Source: Pseudonocardia sp. HH130630-07 (GTDB lineage Bacteria; Actinomycetota; Actinomycetes; Mycobacteriales; Pseudonocardiaceae). Taken from it: a stretch of 64,000 nucleotides of DNA. Where the stretch lies: positions 1,302,001-1,366,000 of the forward strand of contig NZ_CP013854.1 in NCBI RefSeq assembly GCF_001698125.1, in the 5' to 3' direction. The notes beneath the pieces are model-generated. The model did not search any database. It was given only the letters and a program-made list of their open reading frames with translations, and was not told the DNA's origin. Shown piece after piece: positions 19,041-29,060 of this stretch (positions are counted from its first letter, which is position 1; every line of letters starts with the position of its first letter). A program made the translations under genes and the position numbers.

Positions 19041-21137
19041 TCACACCCCGGCGAAGTGGCACGCCACCCGGTGCGACACGTCCGTCCCGGCCCGCAGCAC
19101 CGGCCGCTCCTCCACGCACCGCCGCCGGTCGGTCCCGTCCAGCTGCGGCAGCTTCTGGCACCGGGTCCGAAACCGGCAGCCCGACGGCGGATCGGCCGGG
19201 TCGGGCACGTCCCCGCCGAGCACGATCCGCTCCCGCTCCCGTTCCGCGCGCGGGTCCGGGACCGGGGCCGCCGAGATCAGCGCGCGGGTGTAGGGGTGGC
19301 GGGGGTCGGCGAACAGGTCGTCCCGGCCGGCCGTCTCGACGATCTCGCCGAGGTACATGACCGCGACCCGGTCCGCGACGTGGCGCACCACGGACAGGTC
19401 GTGGGTGATGAACAGGTAGCCGAGGCCGGCGTCGCGCTGCAGCTGCTCCAGCAGGTTCAGCACCTGGGCCCGGACGGAGACGTCCAGCGCGGAGACCGGC
19501 TCGTCGAGCACCACGAACGACGGGTCGAGCGCGATCGCCCTGGCGATGCCGACCCGCTGCAACTGCCCGCCGGACAGCTCGTGCGGGTACCGGCCGGCGT
19601 GCTCGGCGGCGAGGCCGACCGTCTCCAGCAGGTCCGGGACCGTCGACGCGGTCGGCTGGCCGCCGAGCAGGGTGTACTTCTCGGCGAGGATCGCGCCGAC
19701 CGTCATCCGCGGGTTGAGCGATCCGGACGGGTCCTGGAACACGATCTGCATGTCCGCCCGGGCCCGGCGCAGCTCGTCCCGGGACAGTGCGGTCACCTCG
19801 CGGTCGCCGACGCGCACGGTGCCCGACGTCGGCTCCAGCAGCCGGAGGATCGCCCTCGCGGTGGTCGACTTGCCGCAGCCGGACTCGCCGACGAGGGCCA
19901 GCGTCTCCCCCGCGCCGATCTCCAGGTCGATCCCGTCGACGGCCCGTACGACGCCGGCCGGCCGCCGGAACGCCCGCCCGCCGCGGACCGGGAAGGTCCT
20001 GGTGAGGCCCCGGACCTCGAGCACGGCCCGCTCCGCGACGGCGCCGGGCGCGACCACGGGCTCCGCTTCCGCGGCCACGGCGGCCACGCGGACGCCCGGC
20101 ACGGACTGTTCCAGGGCCGGTTCCACCGGGGTCGCGACGGCGGCCGCCACCCGGTCGGTGTGCCGGCAGGCGTGCCGGTGCCCCGAGCGCCCGGCCGGCC
20201 CGACGAGCGGGGGCACCGTGTCCGTGCACTCCGCCGTCGCGAACCGGCAGCGCGGATGGAACGCGCAGCCCGGCGGGAGGTGCGCCGGGTCCGGCGGCCG
20301 GCCGGGGATCGGCTCCAGCTTCGCCGGGCGGGCCCGGTCGATCCGGGACAGCGCGGCGAGCAGGCCGTGGGTGTAGGCGTGCCGGGGCTCGGCGAAGATC
20401 TCCTCGCAGGGCGCGGTCTCGACCACCCGCCCGCCGTACATGACGACGATCCGGTCGGCGTGCGCGGCGACCAGCCCGAGGTCGTGGGTGATCAGGACGA
20501 TCGCGGTGCCGCGCCGGTCCTGCAGCCGCGCCAGCAGGTCCATGATCTGGGCCTGGACCGTCACGTCGAGCGCCGTCGTCGGTTCGTCGGCGATGAGCAC
20601 CTTCGGGTCGTTGGCCAGCGCCGTCGCGATCAGGACGCGTTGCCGCATGCCGCCGGAGAACTCGTGCGGGTACTGCCGCGACCGGGTCGCGGGATCGGCG
20701 ATACCGACCTCACCGAGCAGGTCGACGGCCCGGCGGCGGGCGGCCGCCCGGCCGGTGCCGCGGTCGTGCGCCCGGATCGCCTCGGCGATCTGGTCACCGA
20801 CGGTGTACACCGGGTTGAGCGCGGTCAGCGGGTCCTGGACGACCATCGCCACCTCCGCCCCGCGCACCTCGCGCCGGCGGGCCTCGGGCAGCGTCAGCAG
20901 CGAGCGTCCCTGGAGCAGGACCTCCCCGCCGGCCACGGTCGCCGAGGGCGGGACGAGCCCGAGCAGGCTCAGCGCCGACACCGACTTGCCCGATCCGGAC
21001 TCGCCGACGATCGCGAGTGTCTCCCCGCGGTCCACGTGCCAGCTCACGCCGTTCACCGCGCGGACCGGGTCCGAGCCGCCACCGAAGTGGACGTGCAGGT
21101 CGCGGACCTCGAGCAGATGCTCGCTCAGCGTCGTCAC
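19041..21137 (-). CDS. Fused double-ATPase of an oligopeptide ABC transporter (DppD-DppF fusion)
   Basis: A roughly 698-residue protein with two complete ABC ATPase units. The first (about residues 1-325) has Walker A GESGSGKS, signature FSGGMRQRV and Walker [13 protein letters not shown], and ends with the CAFHPRC Fe-S-like Cys motif. A linker rich in Ala/Val/Pro (about 345-385) leads to a second unit with [29 protein letters not shown] and a terminal CRFRTRC motif. It would power peptide/nickel-type import. GTG at 21137 fits the conserved start; 21152 is possible. It is divergent from a complete dipeptide operon that has its own ATPases. Confidence 0.9.
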   Translation of the reverse strand: MTTLSEHLLEVRDLHVHFGGGSDPVRAVNGVSWHVDRGETLAIVGESGSGKSVSALSLLGLVPPSATVAGGEVLLQGRSLLTLPEARRREVRGAEVAMVVQDPLTALNPVYTVGDQIAEAIRAHDRGTGRAAARRRAVDLLGEVGIADPATRSRQYPHEFSGGMRQRVLIATALANDPKVLIADEPTTALDVTVQAQIMDLLARLQDRRGTAIVLITHDLGLVAAHADRIVVMYGGRVVETAPCEEIFAEPRHAYTHGLLAALSRIDRARPAKLEPIPGRPPDPAHLPPGCAFHPRCRFATAECTDTVPPLVGPAGRSGHRHACRHTDRVAAAVATPVEPALEQSVPGVRVAAVAAEAEPVVAPGAVAERAVLEVRGLTRTFPVRGGRAFRRPAGVVRAVDGIDLEIGAGETLALVGESGCGKSTTARAILRLLEPTSGTVRVGDREVTALSRDELRRARADMQIVFQDPSGSLNPRMTVGAILAEKYTLLGGQPTASTVPDLLETVGLAAEHAGRYPHELSGGQLQRVGIARAIALDPSFVVLDEPVSALDVSVRAQVLNLLEQLQRDAGLGYLFITHDLSVVRHVADRVAVMYLGEIVETAGRDDLFADPRHPYTRALISAAPVPDPRAERERERIVLGGDVPDPADPPSGCRFRTRCQKLPQLDGTDRRRCVEERPVLRAGTDVSHRVACHFAGV

Positions 21138-21390
21138 CCCCGTCGAGGACACGACACCCCCGGCCGCTCCTCCGGACGAGGGTAGTTCCCGGTCCCGTGA
21201 TGACGTCCCGCGCGATTCCCGCAATGATCGCCACGGTGCGTACGTGCGCGATAACGTGCAGCAGCCTCTGGACGTCCGCGCAATTAAACTGTTACACCCG
21301 TACCACTTCTGGACGGTTACTGTCCGGGAAACCAGTGTTCGTCCCCCGGCCGTCCCCACCCACACGGCGGCCCCACCGAAGTGGAACCTG

Positions 21391-23004
21391 ATGCGATCAC
21401 GCAGAGTAGCGGCGCTCCTCGCGCTCTCCCTGTCCACCACGCTCGTGCTCAGTGCCTGTGGCGGGGGCGGAGGTGGCGAGGCCGCGGACGGCGGGGCCGC
21501 CACGGTCTCCGTCTTCGGGACCGAGCCGGAGAACACCCTGATCCCCGGCAACACCAACGAGACCGGCGGCGGCAAGATCGTCGACGCGATGTGGGACGGG
21601 CTGGTCGACTACTCCGCCGACGGCACCGTGTCCAACCTCGTCGCGCAGTCGATCGAGACGACCGACTCGAAGACGTTCACCATCACGCTGAACGAGGGCT
21701 GGACGTTCCACGACGGCACCCCGGTGCTGGCGAAGAACTTCGTCGACGCCTGGAACTACACCGCCTACAGCCCGAACGGCCTGGCGAACGCGAGCTTCTT
21801 CGCCAACGTCGCCGGCTACGCCGACGTGCACCCGGCGGACGAGAACGCCCAGCCCACGGCGCAGACCATGTCCGGGCTGAAGGTCGTCGACGACCGCACG
21901 TTCACCGTCGAGCTGTCCGGCCCGTCGGCGATCTTCCCGACGACGCTGGGCTACACGGTCTTCTACCCGCTGCCCGACTCGTTCTTCGCCGACCGCGCCG
22001 CGTTCGAGCAGAACCCGATCGGCAACGGCGCGTTCCGCTACGAGTCCCGCCAGCCGAACCAGAACGTGATGCTGACCCGCTACGACCAGTACGCCGGGCC
22101 GCAGAAGCCCAGCATCGGCGGCGTCGAGTTCCGGATCTACGGCGACAGCCAGGCCGCCTACCAGGACGTCGTGAGCGGCAACCTCGACTTCCTCGACACG
22201 ATCCCCGGCTCCTTCCTGGTCGACGACCTGTACAAGACCGACCTGCCCGAGCGCAGCGGCTCCCAGCCGTACCAGTCGATCAACACCATGTCGTTCCCGC
22301 TCTACGACCAGCGGTACTCCGACGTGCGGCTGCGCCAGGCCATCTCGATGGCCGTCGACCGCCAGGCGATCGCGGACACCGTGTACAGCGGCTCGGTCGA
22401 GCCGGCCGACGGCTTCGTCCCGCGCAACGTCCCGGGCCGCGCCGAGAACCAGTGCGGCGAGCTCTGCACCTTCCAGCCCGAGAAGGCCAAGCAGCTGTTC
22501 ACCGAGTCCGGGTTCACCGGGCCGATCGAGCTGATCTCCAACGTCGACTCCGCGATCAACCAGGAGTGGATGCAGGCCGCCTGCGTCAGCATCACCAACG
22601 CGCTGGGCGCCGAGTGCCGGTTCGTGCCGGTGCCGACGTTCGCCGAGTTCCTGACCCAGCGTGACCAGGAAGAGCTGACCGGCATCTTCCGGACCGGCTG
22701 GATCGCGGACTACCCGTCGATCGAGAACTTCCTCAACCCGATCTACCGGGTCGGCGGCGCCGCCAACGACGCCAAGTACAACAGCCCGCAGTTCGAGCAG
22801 CTGATGGCCCGCGGCGACACCGCCCCGACGCTGCCCGAGGCCGAGGCGGCCTGGCAGGAGGCCGAGCGCCAGCTGGTGAAGGACATGCCGTCGGTGCCGA
22901 TCAACGACCAGTCCGCGCAGTTCGGCTGGTCCGAGCGGCTGCAGAACGCGCAGCTCAGCTTCCGCCGCGAGCTGGACCTCAGCACGGTGACCGTCACCGA
23001 GTAG
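21391..23004 (+). CDS. Peptide ABC transporter substrate-binding lipoprotein
   Basis: A 537-residue family-5 solute-binding protein. A lipoprotein signal ends in LVLSAC, lipidated Cys23, followed by a Gly-rich linker. The mature part has the family-5 pattern (WTFHDGTPVLAKNFVDAW, a PIGNGAFRY segment and the ...VRLRQAISMAVDRQAI stretch). It binds peptides outside the membrane for the permeases and ATPases that follow. ATG at 21391 begins the signal peptide. A 13-bp hairpin after the gene separates it from the permease genes. Confidence 0.93.
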   Translation: MRSRRVAALLALSLSTTLVLSACGGGGGGEAADGGAATVSVFGTEPENTLIPGNTNETGGGKIVDAMWDGLVDYSADGTVSNLVAQSIETTDSKTFTITLNEGWTFHDGTPVLAKNFVDAWNYTAYSPNGLANASFFANVAGYADVHPADENAQPTAQTMSGLKVVDDRTFTVELSGPSAIFPTTLGYTVFYPLPDSFFADRAAFEQNPIGNGAFRYESRQPNQNVMLTRYDQYAGPQKPSIGGVEFRIYGDSQAAYQDVVSGNLDFLDTIPGSFLVDDLYKTDLPERSGSQPYQSINTMSFPLYDQRYSDVRLRQAISMAVDRQAIADTVYSGSVEPADGFVPRNVPGRAENQCGELCTFQPEKAKQLFTESGFTGPIELISNVDSAINQEWMQAACVSITNALGAECRFVPVPTFAEFLTQRDQEELTGIFRTGWIADYPSIENFLNPIYRVGGAANDAKYNSPQFEQLMARGDTAPTLPEAEAAWQEAERQLVKDMPSVPINDQSAQFGWSERLQNAQLSFRRELDLSTVTVTE

Positions 23005-23035
23005 GCCCGGTCGCGCCGTCGGCGCCCGACTCACA

Positions 23036-23066
23036 CCGGCGGCCGGGCCACCAGCCCGGCCGCCGG
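23036..23066 (+). terminator. Intercistronic hairpin after the binding-protein gene
   Basis: CCGGCGGCCGGGC (23036-23048) pairs perfectly with 23054-23066 across a five-base loop. No U-run follows. It sits between the binding-protein gene and the permease gene of one operon, a place where such hairpins raise binding-protein mRNA relative to the rest. Confidence 0.65.
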
Positions 23067-23117
23067 TCCGTGCGTGGTGCGGCCCACCGGCCGCACCCGA
23101 TGACCCGGAGGTGAACC

Positions 23118-24044
23118 GTGGGACGGTATGTCCTGCGACGACTCCTGCAGCTGGTGCCGGTCTTCCTCGGCACCACGTTCCTGATCTACATGCTGGTCTG
23201 GGCCGTCCCCGGCGACCCGCTGGCCGGCAAGTGCGGCGCGCGTGCGTGCCCGGAGTCCTACGTCGCGGCCGTCGAGGCCGAGTACGGGCTCGACCAGCCC
23301 GTGATCATCCAGTACTTCAACTACCTCGGGAACCTGCTGACCGGTGACTTCGGCCAGACGTTCTCCGGCATCTCGGTCAGCGAGCTGATCGCCGACGCCT
23401 ACCCGGTCACGATCCGGCTGGCCATCATGGCCCTGCTCATCCAGTCGGTCATCGGGCTCACCGCCGGGGTGCTCTCCGGCCTGCGCCCGGGCGGCTACGT
23501 CGACAACGTCGTGCTCGCCTCGACGCTGTTCCTCGTCGCGGTCCCGGTGTTCGTGACCGGCTACGTGCTGCAGACCGTCCTCGGCCTGCGGCTGGGGATC
23601 ATCTCGCCGACGGTCTCCTCCAGCGCGAGCTGGAGTGAGCTGATCGTCCCGGGCTACGTGCTGGGCAGCCTGTCCATGGCCTACGTGGCCCGGCTGACCC
23701 GGACCTCGATCGCCGAGAACATGCGGGCCGACTACGTCCGCACCGCGGTCGCCAAGGGGCTGAGCCGGCGCCGCGTGGTCGGCGTGCACCTGCTGCGGAA
23801 CTCGGCGATCCCGGTCGTCACGTTCCTCGGCGCCGACTTCGGCTCGCTGATGGCCGGGGCCATCGTCACCGAGGGCATCTTCAACATCCGCGGCATCGGC
23901 GGGCTGGTCTTCGAGGCCATCCAGTCGGTCGAGGGGGTGATCGTCACCGGCGTCGTGGTCCTGCTGGTGCTGGTCTACCTGCTCGTCAACCTGCTCGTGG
24001 ACGTCGCCTACGCCCTCCTCGATCCAAGGATCCGCCTTGACTGA
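23118..24044 (+). CDS. Peptide ABC transporter permease (DppB type)
   Basis: A 308-residue inner-membrane permease with an N-terminal helix (VLRRLLQLVPVFLGTTFLIYML), a periplasmic loop, and about five further helices. The EAA-type loop is TAVAKGLSRRRVVGVHLLRNS near residue 215, which contacts the ATPase. GTG at 23118 has GGAGGTG just upstream. It overlaps the next permease by eight bases. With that gene it forms the translocation channel. Confidence 0.93.
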   Translation: MGRYVLRRLLQLVPVFLGTTFLIYMLVWAVPGDPLAGKCGARACPESYVAAVEAEYGLDQPVIIQYFNYLGNLLTGDFGQTFSGISVSELIADAYPVTIRLAIMALLIQSVIGLTAGVLSGLRPGGYVDNVVLASTLFLVAVPVFVTGYVLQTVLGLRLGIISPTVSSSASWSELIVPGYVLGSLSMAYVARLTRTSIAENMRADYVRTAVAKGLSRRRVVGVHLLRNSAIPVVTFLGADFGSLMAGAIVTEGIFNIRGIGGLVFEAIQSVEGVIVTGVVVLLVLVYLLVNLLVDVAYALLDPRIRLD

Positions 24045-24990
24045 CCCGAACACCGTCGCGACGGCTCAGCCCGTCGCCGCGAGCGGCGCAGGCGACTCCG
24101 TCGGCCCGGCCGCCACCACCACAGCGACCCGCAGTCTCACCGCCGACGCCTGGTACGAACTGCGGCGCCGGCCCGTCTTCATCGTCGCCGCGTCCCTGAT
24201 CGCCGTCCTGCTGGTGCTCGCGGCCTTCCCTCAGCTGTTCACCTCGGTCGACCCGACGGTCGGCGACCTGTCCCGGGCCCGCCAGGACCCGTCCGCCGAG
24301 GCCTGGTTCGGCTACGACAACCTCGGCCGCGACGTCTTCGCCCGCACCATCTACGGCACCCGGGTGTCGATCATCGTCGGCGTGCTCGCCACCACGCTCA
24401 CCGTCGTGCTCGGCGCCATCATCGGCCTGATCGCCGGCTTCTCCGGCGGCTGGGTCGACACGGTGCTGTCCCGGGTCGCCGACGTCTTCTTCGGCGTGCC
24501 GTTCGTGCTCGGCGGCATCATCGTCCTGTCGACCTTCCGCAACTCGGTCGGCGGCGGCGTGATCGGCATCAGCACGCTCGTCATCGTGACCATCGCGCTG
24601 CTGTCCTGGCCGGTCTCGATGCGGATCATGCGCTCGGCCGCCATCGCCGCGCGCAGCCAGGACTACGTCAAGGCCGCACGCGGGCTCGGTGCGAGCCCGT
24701 GGCGGATCATCGTCAAGCACATGCTGCCGAACACCATCGCCCCGGTGCTGGTGTACGCGACGATCGCACTGGGCGCGTTCATCGGCGTCGAGGCGACGCT
24801 GTCGTACCTCGGCATCGGCCTGCGCGACCCCGTCGTCTCCTGGGGCGTGATGATCAGCGAGGCGCAGAGCTTCATCCGCACCTCACCGCACCTGCTCCTG
24901 TTCCCCGGCGCGTTCCTCGTCGTGACCGTGCTGGCGTTCGTGCTGCTCGGTGACGCGGTGCGCGACGCCTTCGACCCGAAGGGACGCTGA
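24037..24990 (+). CDS. Peptide ABC transporter permease (DppC type), TTG start
   Basis: A 317-residue permease: a hydrophilic N-terminus of about 40 residues, first helix [17 protein letters not shown], the DppC signature [18 protein letters not shown] after it, and five more helices with the EAA loop [23 protein letters not shown] near 215-237. The reading frame begins with TTG at 24037, seven bases after AAGGA and overlapping the end of the previous gene, and no ATG or GTG fits better near the expected N-terminus. Its stop overlaps the next ATG (TGATG). Confidence 0.9.
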   Translation: MTDPNTVATAQPVAASGAGDSVGPAATTTATRSLTADAWYELRRRPVFIVAASLIAVLLVLAAFPQLFTSVDPTVGDLSRARQDPSAEAWFGYDNLGRDVFARTIYGTRVSIIVGVLATTLTVVLGAIIGLIAGFSGGWVDTVLSRVADVFFGVPFVLGGIIVLSTFRNSVGGGVIGISTLVIVTIALLSWPVSMRIMRSAAIAARSQDYVKAARGLGASPWRIIVKHMLPNTIAPVLVYATIALGAFIGVEATLSYLGIGLRDPVVSWGVMISEAQSFIRTSPHLLLFPGAFLVVTVLAFVLLGDAVRDAFDPKGR

Positions 24991-26021
24991 TGAGCGCGCA
25001 GCAGAGTGCGCCGCACACGACCCCCGTTCCGGACGGCGCGTCCCCGCCGCTGCTGGAGGTCGAGGACCTGCACGTCGAGTTCCACACCCGCGACGGGGTG
25101 GCGACCGTGCTGAACGGCGTGAGCTACCACGTCGGCGCCGGGGAGACGCTCGCCGTGCTGGGCGAGTCCGGCTCCGGCAAGTCGGTCACCGCGAACACGG
25201 TGATGGGCATCCTGCCCGTGCCACCGGCGAAGGTGACCGCGGGCGCGATCCGCTACCGCGGCGAGGACCTGCTCACCGCGAGCGACGAGCGGCGCCGCGA
25301 CCTGCGCGGCGAGCACATCGCGATGATCTTCCAGGACGCGCTGTCCGCGCTGAACCCGGTGTTCACCGTCGGGTTCCAGATCGCCGAGCAGCTGCGCACC
25401 CGCCGGGGCATGAGCAAGCGCGACGCCCGGGCCAGGGCCGTCGAGCTGCTGGACATGGTCGGGATCCCCGGCGCCAAGCAGCGGATCACCAGCTTCCCGC
25501 ACGAGTTCTCCGGCGGGATGCGGCAGCGCGTCATGATCGCGATGTCGCTGGCGCTGGACCCGGACGTGCTGATCGCCGACGAGCCGACCACCGCCCTGGA
25601 CGTCACCGTGCAGGCCCAGATCATGGACCTGCTCTCGGAGATCCAGCGCGAGCGGGAGATGGGGCTGATCCTCATCACCCACGACCTGGGCGTCGTCGCC
25701 GAGGTCGCCGACCGGATCGCGGTGATGTACGCGGGCCGGATCGTGGAGCAGGCCGGGGTGCACGAGCTGTACGCGAAGCCCTGCCACCCCTACACCGAGG
25801 CGCTGCTGGCCTCGATCCCGCGGCTGGACACCAAGGGCACCGAGCTGCGGGCGATCAGCGGCCTGCCGCCGACACTGACCCGGATCCCGAGCGGCTGCCC
25901 GTTCCACCCGCGCTGCCCGCGCGCGGCGGACAGCTGCCGGGAGATCGACCCGCCGCTGCTGGCGCTGCCCGGTGGGCGTGCCTCGGCGTGCCTGTTCGCC
26001 GAGGAGCTGGCCGGACGATGA
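24990..26021 (+). CDS. Peptide ABC transporter ATPase (DppD type)
   Basis: A 343-residue ABC ATPase. Walker A is GESGSGKS (about residue 54), then the Q-loop [10 protein letters not shown], signature FSGGMRQRV, Walker [13 protein letters not shown] and switch His in LITHDLG. The C-terminal [14 protein letters not shown]ys motif is typical of oligopeptide ATPases. It overlaps both neighbours (TGATG before, ATGA after). It would form the heterodimeric motor with the next protein. Confidence 0.94.
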   Translation: MSAQQSAPHTTPVPDGASPPLLEVEDLHVEFHTRDGVATVLNGVSYHVGAGETLAVLGESGSGKSVTANTVMGILPVPPAKVTAGAIRYRGEDLLTASDERRRDLRGEHIAMIFQDALSALNPVFTVGFQIAEQLRTRRGMSKRDARARAVELLDMVGIPGAKQRITSFPHEFSGGMRQRVMIAMSLALDPDVLIADEPTTALDVTVQAQIMDLLSEIQREREMGLILITHDLGVVAEVADRIAVMYAGRIVEQAGVHELYAKPCHPYTEALLASIPRLDTKGTELRAISGLPPTLTRIPSGCPFHPRCPRAADSCREIDPPLLALPGGRASACLFAEELAGR

Positions 26022-27079
26022 GCACCCCCGAACCGACCGCGACACCCCACCACGACACCGCCGCCCGTCCCACCGGGGAGCCGATCCTCGAGGTCGACGG
26101 CCTGGTCAAGCACTTCCCGGTCAAGATCGGTGCGGTCGTCAAGCGCACCGTCGGGCACGTCAAGGCCGTGGACGGGGTCTCGTTCACCCTGAACAAGGGC
26201 GAGACGCTCGGCGTCGTCGGCGAGTCCGGCTGCGGCAAGTCGACGCTGGCCCAGGTCCTGATGCGGCTGGAGCCGCCGACCGCCGGGTCGGTCCGCTTCC
26301 ACGGCGAGGACATCTTCGGCAAGCGCGGGGCCGAGTTGAAGGCGCTGCGCCGCCAGATGCAGATCGTGCTGCAGGACCCGTACACCTCGCTCAACCCGCG
26401 GATGACGGTCGCCGACATCATCGGCGAGCCCTTCGAGATCCACCCCGAGGTGGCGCCGAAGGGCGACCGGCAGGCCAAGGTGCAGGAGCTGCTCGACGTC
26501 GTCGGGCTCAACCCCGACTTCGTCAACCGCTACCCGCACCAGTTCTCCGGCGGTCAGCGCCAGCGGATCGGGATCGCCAGGGCGCTCGCGCTGCGCCCCG
26601 AGGTGATCATCTGTGACGAGCCGGTGTCGGCACTGGACGTCTCGATCCAGGCGCAGGTGATGAACCTGCTGGGGACGCTGCAGCGCGAGTTCGGCCTGTC
26701 CTACATCTTCATCGCCCACGACCTGTCGGTCGTGCGGCACCTGTCGGACCGGGTCGGCGTGATGTACCTGGGGAAGATGGTGGAGCTCGGCACCGAGGAC
26801 GAGATCTACGCCCGGGCGGCGCACCCGTACACCCAGGCGCTGCTGTCCGCGGTCCCGGTACCGGACCCCGGTGCCCGGGAGGCACGGGCCCGGATCCGGC
26901 TCACCGGCGACGTCCCCAGCCCGGTGGACCCGCCCAGCGGCTGCCGGTTCCGCACGCGGTGCTGGAAGGCGACCGAGATCTGCTCCACCGAGGAGCCGCT
27001 GCTGCAGGTCCGTTCCGGCGGCGGGGGCCACCTGTCCGCGTGTCACCACGCGCACGCGGAGAACCTGCTCCCCGGCTGA
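26018..27079 (+). CDS. Peptide ABC transporter ATPase (DppF type)
   Basis: A 353-residue ABC ATPase, the partner of the preceding one. Walker A GESGCGKS (about residue 69), Q-loop [14 protein letters not shown], signature FSGGQRQRI, Walker [13 protein letters not shown], and the terminal [14 protein letters not shown]ys motif. An insert [20 protein letters not shown] precedes Walker A as usual in DppF/OppF. The last gene of the operon; a strong terminator follows. Confidence 0.94.
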   Translation: MSTPEPTATPHHDTAARPTGEPILEVDGLVKHFPVKIGAVVKRTVGHVKAVDGVSFTLNKGETLGVVGESGCGKSTLAQVLMRLEPPTAGSVRFHGEDIFGKRGAELKALRRQMQIVLQDPYTSLNPRMTVADIIGEPFEIHPEVAPKGDRQAKVQELLDVVGLNPDFVNRYPHQFSGGQRQRIGIARALALRPEVIICDEPVSALDVSIQAQVMNLLGTLQREFGLSYIFIAHDLSVVRHLSDRVGVMYLGKMVELGTEDEIYARAAHPYTQALLSAVPVPDPGAREARARIRLTGDVPSPVDPPSGCRFRTRCWKATEICSTEEPLLQVRSGGGGHLSACHHAHAENLLPG

Positions 27080-27092
27080 GCGCACGCGTACT

Positions 27093-27128
27093 CCGGTGTG
27101 GTGGCCGGGCGAGGGGCCACCACACCGG
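27093..27128. terminator. Bidirectional terminator hairpin
   Basis: CCGGTGTGGTGGCC (27093-27106) is perfectly complementary to 27115-27128 with an eight-base loop, a 14-bp stem. It lies between the convergent dppF-type and lpqW genes and could end transcripts from both sides. Confidence 0.8.
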
Positions 27129-27134
27129 GCGGGC

Positions 27135-29006
27135 TCAGTTGCCGGGATCCCCCGGCTGCTTCGAGATCTTCTCCTCGGCCGAGCCCTCCGGCTCCGCCCA
27201 GGTGCGGGCGCTGCTCATCGGGCCGGTCCGGATCGGGCCGGGGGTCACCCGCGTCGCGGCGTCGGTCTCCCGGCTGCTGACGACGAGCCCCTGGGGCTGG
27301 TACAGCGGCAGCGCCGGGAGCTGGCGCCACAGCACCCGCTCGGCCTCGGCCACCCGGGCGGGGTCGGCCGGCCCGGTCAGCAGCTCGTCGAGCAACGGCT
27401 GCAGGGTCGGGAAGCACGACATCCCCGGCAGGTCCTCGGGCACGTCCTCGGGCGGGCAGCCGTAGTCCGACCCCAGGCGGGGCCCGATCGCCCCGTACGC
27501 CGGACGGGACGCCACCAGGACGTCGACCGGCACGGCCGAGCCGTCCTCGGGGCCGTTCGTCGGCGTCGCGGACGTCATGGGGGTCCCGGACGTCGGGGCG
27601 GCCGGTGCGGGGGTCGCGGGCGGGGCGCCGCCGGGGGCGGGGGTGGTGCTCGGTGCGCCGGGCACCGCGCTCGGGGTGGGCGTCGTCGGTGCGACGCTCG
27701 CGCTGGTCAGCAGCTCCCGTCCGGAGGGGGCGACGATCGTGGCGCCGATCCCGCCGGCCCGCAGCTGCTCGGCGACGACCCGGGCGATCTCCACGTCCTC
27801 GGTCCGCTCGGATCCGGCGCCGACCACCACCGACAGCGGGCGGCCGCCGAGGGTCCACCGGTCGTCGGCACCGCGGACGTAGCCGGCCTCGGTGAACGCC
27901 CGCTGCGCCGCCGCCGGATCCGGCCGCGCCGGGGCACCCGGCGGGGCCGACGGGGTGTACCCCGCGTCGGACGGGGCGAGGCCGAACGCGTCGACCTGCG
28001 CCGCGTCCGGGTTGACCCGCTGCCGGACGGCGGCGCGGTCCAGCACCGCCGCGAGGCCCTCACGCACCCGCGGGTCGGCCAGCGGGCCGTCCTGGGTGCG
28101 GAACGCCAGCTGCTGCACCGACGGCCGTGGTGCCCGCTGGACCTTCGGGGGCTCCGCCGAGCCGGCGAGCACGTCGAGCGCCCGGGTGATCTCCGGACGG
28201 GCGTCGGGCAGCGCGAGGTCGACGCCCTGGCTCTCCAGCGCCGTCGGGAGCGTGTTCGCCGGGATGGTCCGCAGGATCATCTCGTCCAGGACGGCCGAGG
28301 TGTCCCAGTACGGGTCGTTACGGACCAGCAGCACCTCGCCGCGCAGCCGGTCGACCTGCATCAGCCGGAACGGGCCGCCGGAGGCGGGTACCCCGTTCGC
28401 GAACGGCGCGGTCCAGCCACCCGGCGCGTCCTTCAGCAGGTGCGCGGGCAGCAGGTTGTCGAACAGCTCCTGCCAGTGCGGGTAGGGCTCGCGGAAGACG
28501 ACGTCGACGGCCTTGCCCGCGGCCCGTGACCGTACGTCGGTGATCTCGCGGTAGCCGGCCGCGCCGATGGTGTTCGGCTGGCTGCGCATCTGGTCGGCGA
28601 GGTAGACGAAGTCCTCGGCGGCGATCGGTGCGCCGGTGGACCAGCCCGCCTCGACGTTGAGCTCGTAGCTGACCGTGAACGGGCTCTGCGAGGTGACCGT
28701 CGCCGACGTCGCGACGGTCCGGTCGAGCTGCAGGTTCCCCTGCGCGTCCGGCCGGAACACCGACGGCAGCGCGAGCGCGGCGATCGCCGTGGTCGCGGTC
28801 GACTGGTCCGAGCGCAGGTGCGGGTTGAACCCGGCACCCAGCTCGTCGATGCCGGCCACCACCCGGCTCGGGGCGGTGACCGGCTCGGTCGGCTGGTCGA
28901 TGTCCGGCGGCGGGGCCGGCTGCGGGTCCGCGGAGCACGCGGTCAGCCCCAGCAGCCCCGCCAACAGCAGGGCGGGGAGCGCCCGGATTCCTCGACGTGC
29001 TCTCAC
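27135..29006 (-). CDS. lpqW: LpqW-like lipoprotein of the family-5 binding-protein fold
   Basis: A 623-residue lipoprotein. The signal peptide ends in GLTAC with lipidated Cys near residue 24. The body has the family-5 solute-binding pattern (INHLDP-free, but WSTGAPIAAEDFVYL and GGPFRLMQVD are seen). In mycobacteria LpqW lies beside typA and channels intermediates between phosphatidylinositol mannosides and lipoarabinomannan rather than importing peptides. Unusual here is a Pro/Thr/Ala-rich insertion at about residues 435-490. The GTG start has GATACT six bases upstream (29018-29013), suggesting a leaderless mRNA. Confidence 0.85.
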   Translation of the reverse strand: MRARRGIRALPALLLAGLLGLTACSADPQPAPPPDIDQPTEPVTAPSRVVAGIDELGAGFNPHLRSDQSTATTAIAALALPSVFRPDAQGNLQLDRTVATSATVTSQSPFTVSYELNVEAGWSTGAPIAAEDFVYLADQMRSQPNTIGAAGYREITDVRSRAAGKAVDVVFREPYPHWQELFDNLLPAHLLKDAPGGWTAPFANGVPASGGPFRLMQVDRLRGEVLLVRNDPYWDTSAVLDEMILRTIPANTLPTALESQGVDLALPDARPEITRALDVLAGSAEPPKVQRAPRPSVQQLAFRTQDGPLADPRVREGLAAVLDRAAVRQRVNPDAAQVDAFGLAPSDAGYTPSAPPGAPARPDPAAAQRAFTEAGYVRGADDRWTLGGRPLSVVVGAGSERTEDVEIARVVAEQLRAGGIGATIVAPSGRELLTSASVAPTTPTPSAVPGAPSTTPAPGGAPPATPAPAAPTSGTPMTSATPTNGPEDGSAVPVDVLVASRPAYGAIGPRLGSDYGCPPEDVPEDLPGMSCFPTLQPLLDELLTGPADPARVAEAERVLWRQLPALPLYQPQGLVVSSRETDAATRVTPGPIRTGPMSSARTWAEPEGSAEEKISKQPGDPGN

Positions 29007-29060
29007 GGTCGCAGTATCCCCGTCCCGTTCACCGGCCCCGCCGGACGGGGTCCGCCCGGC

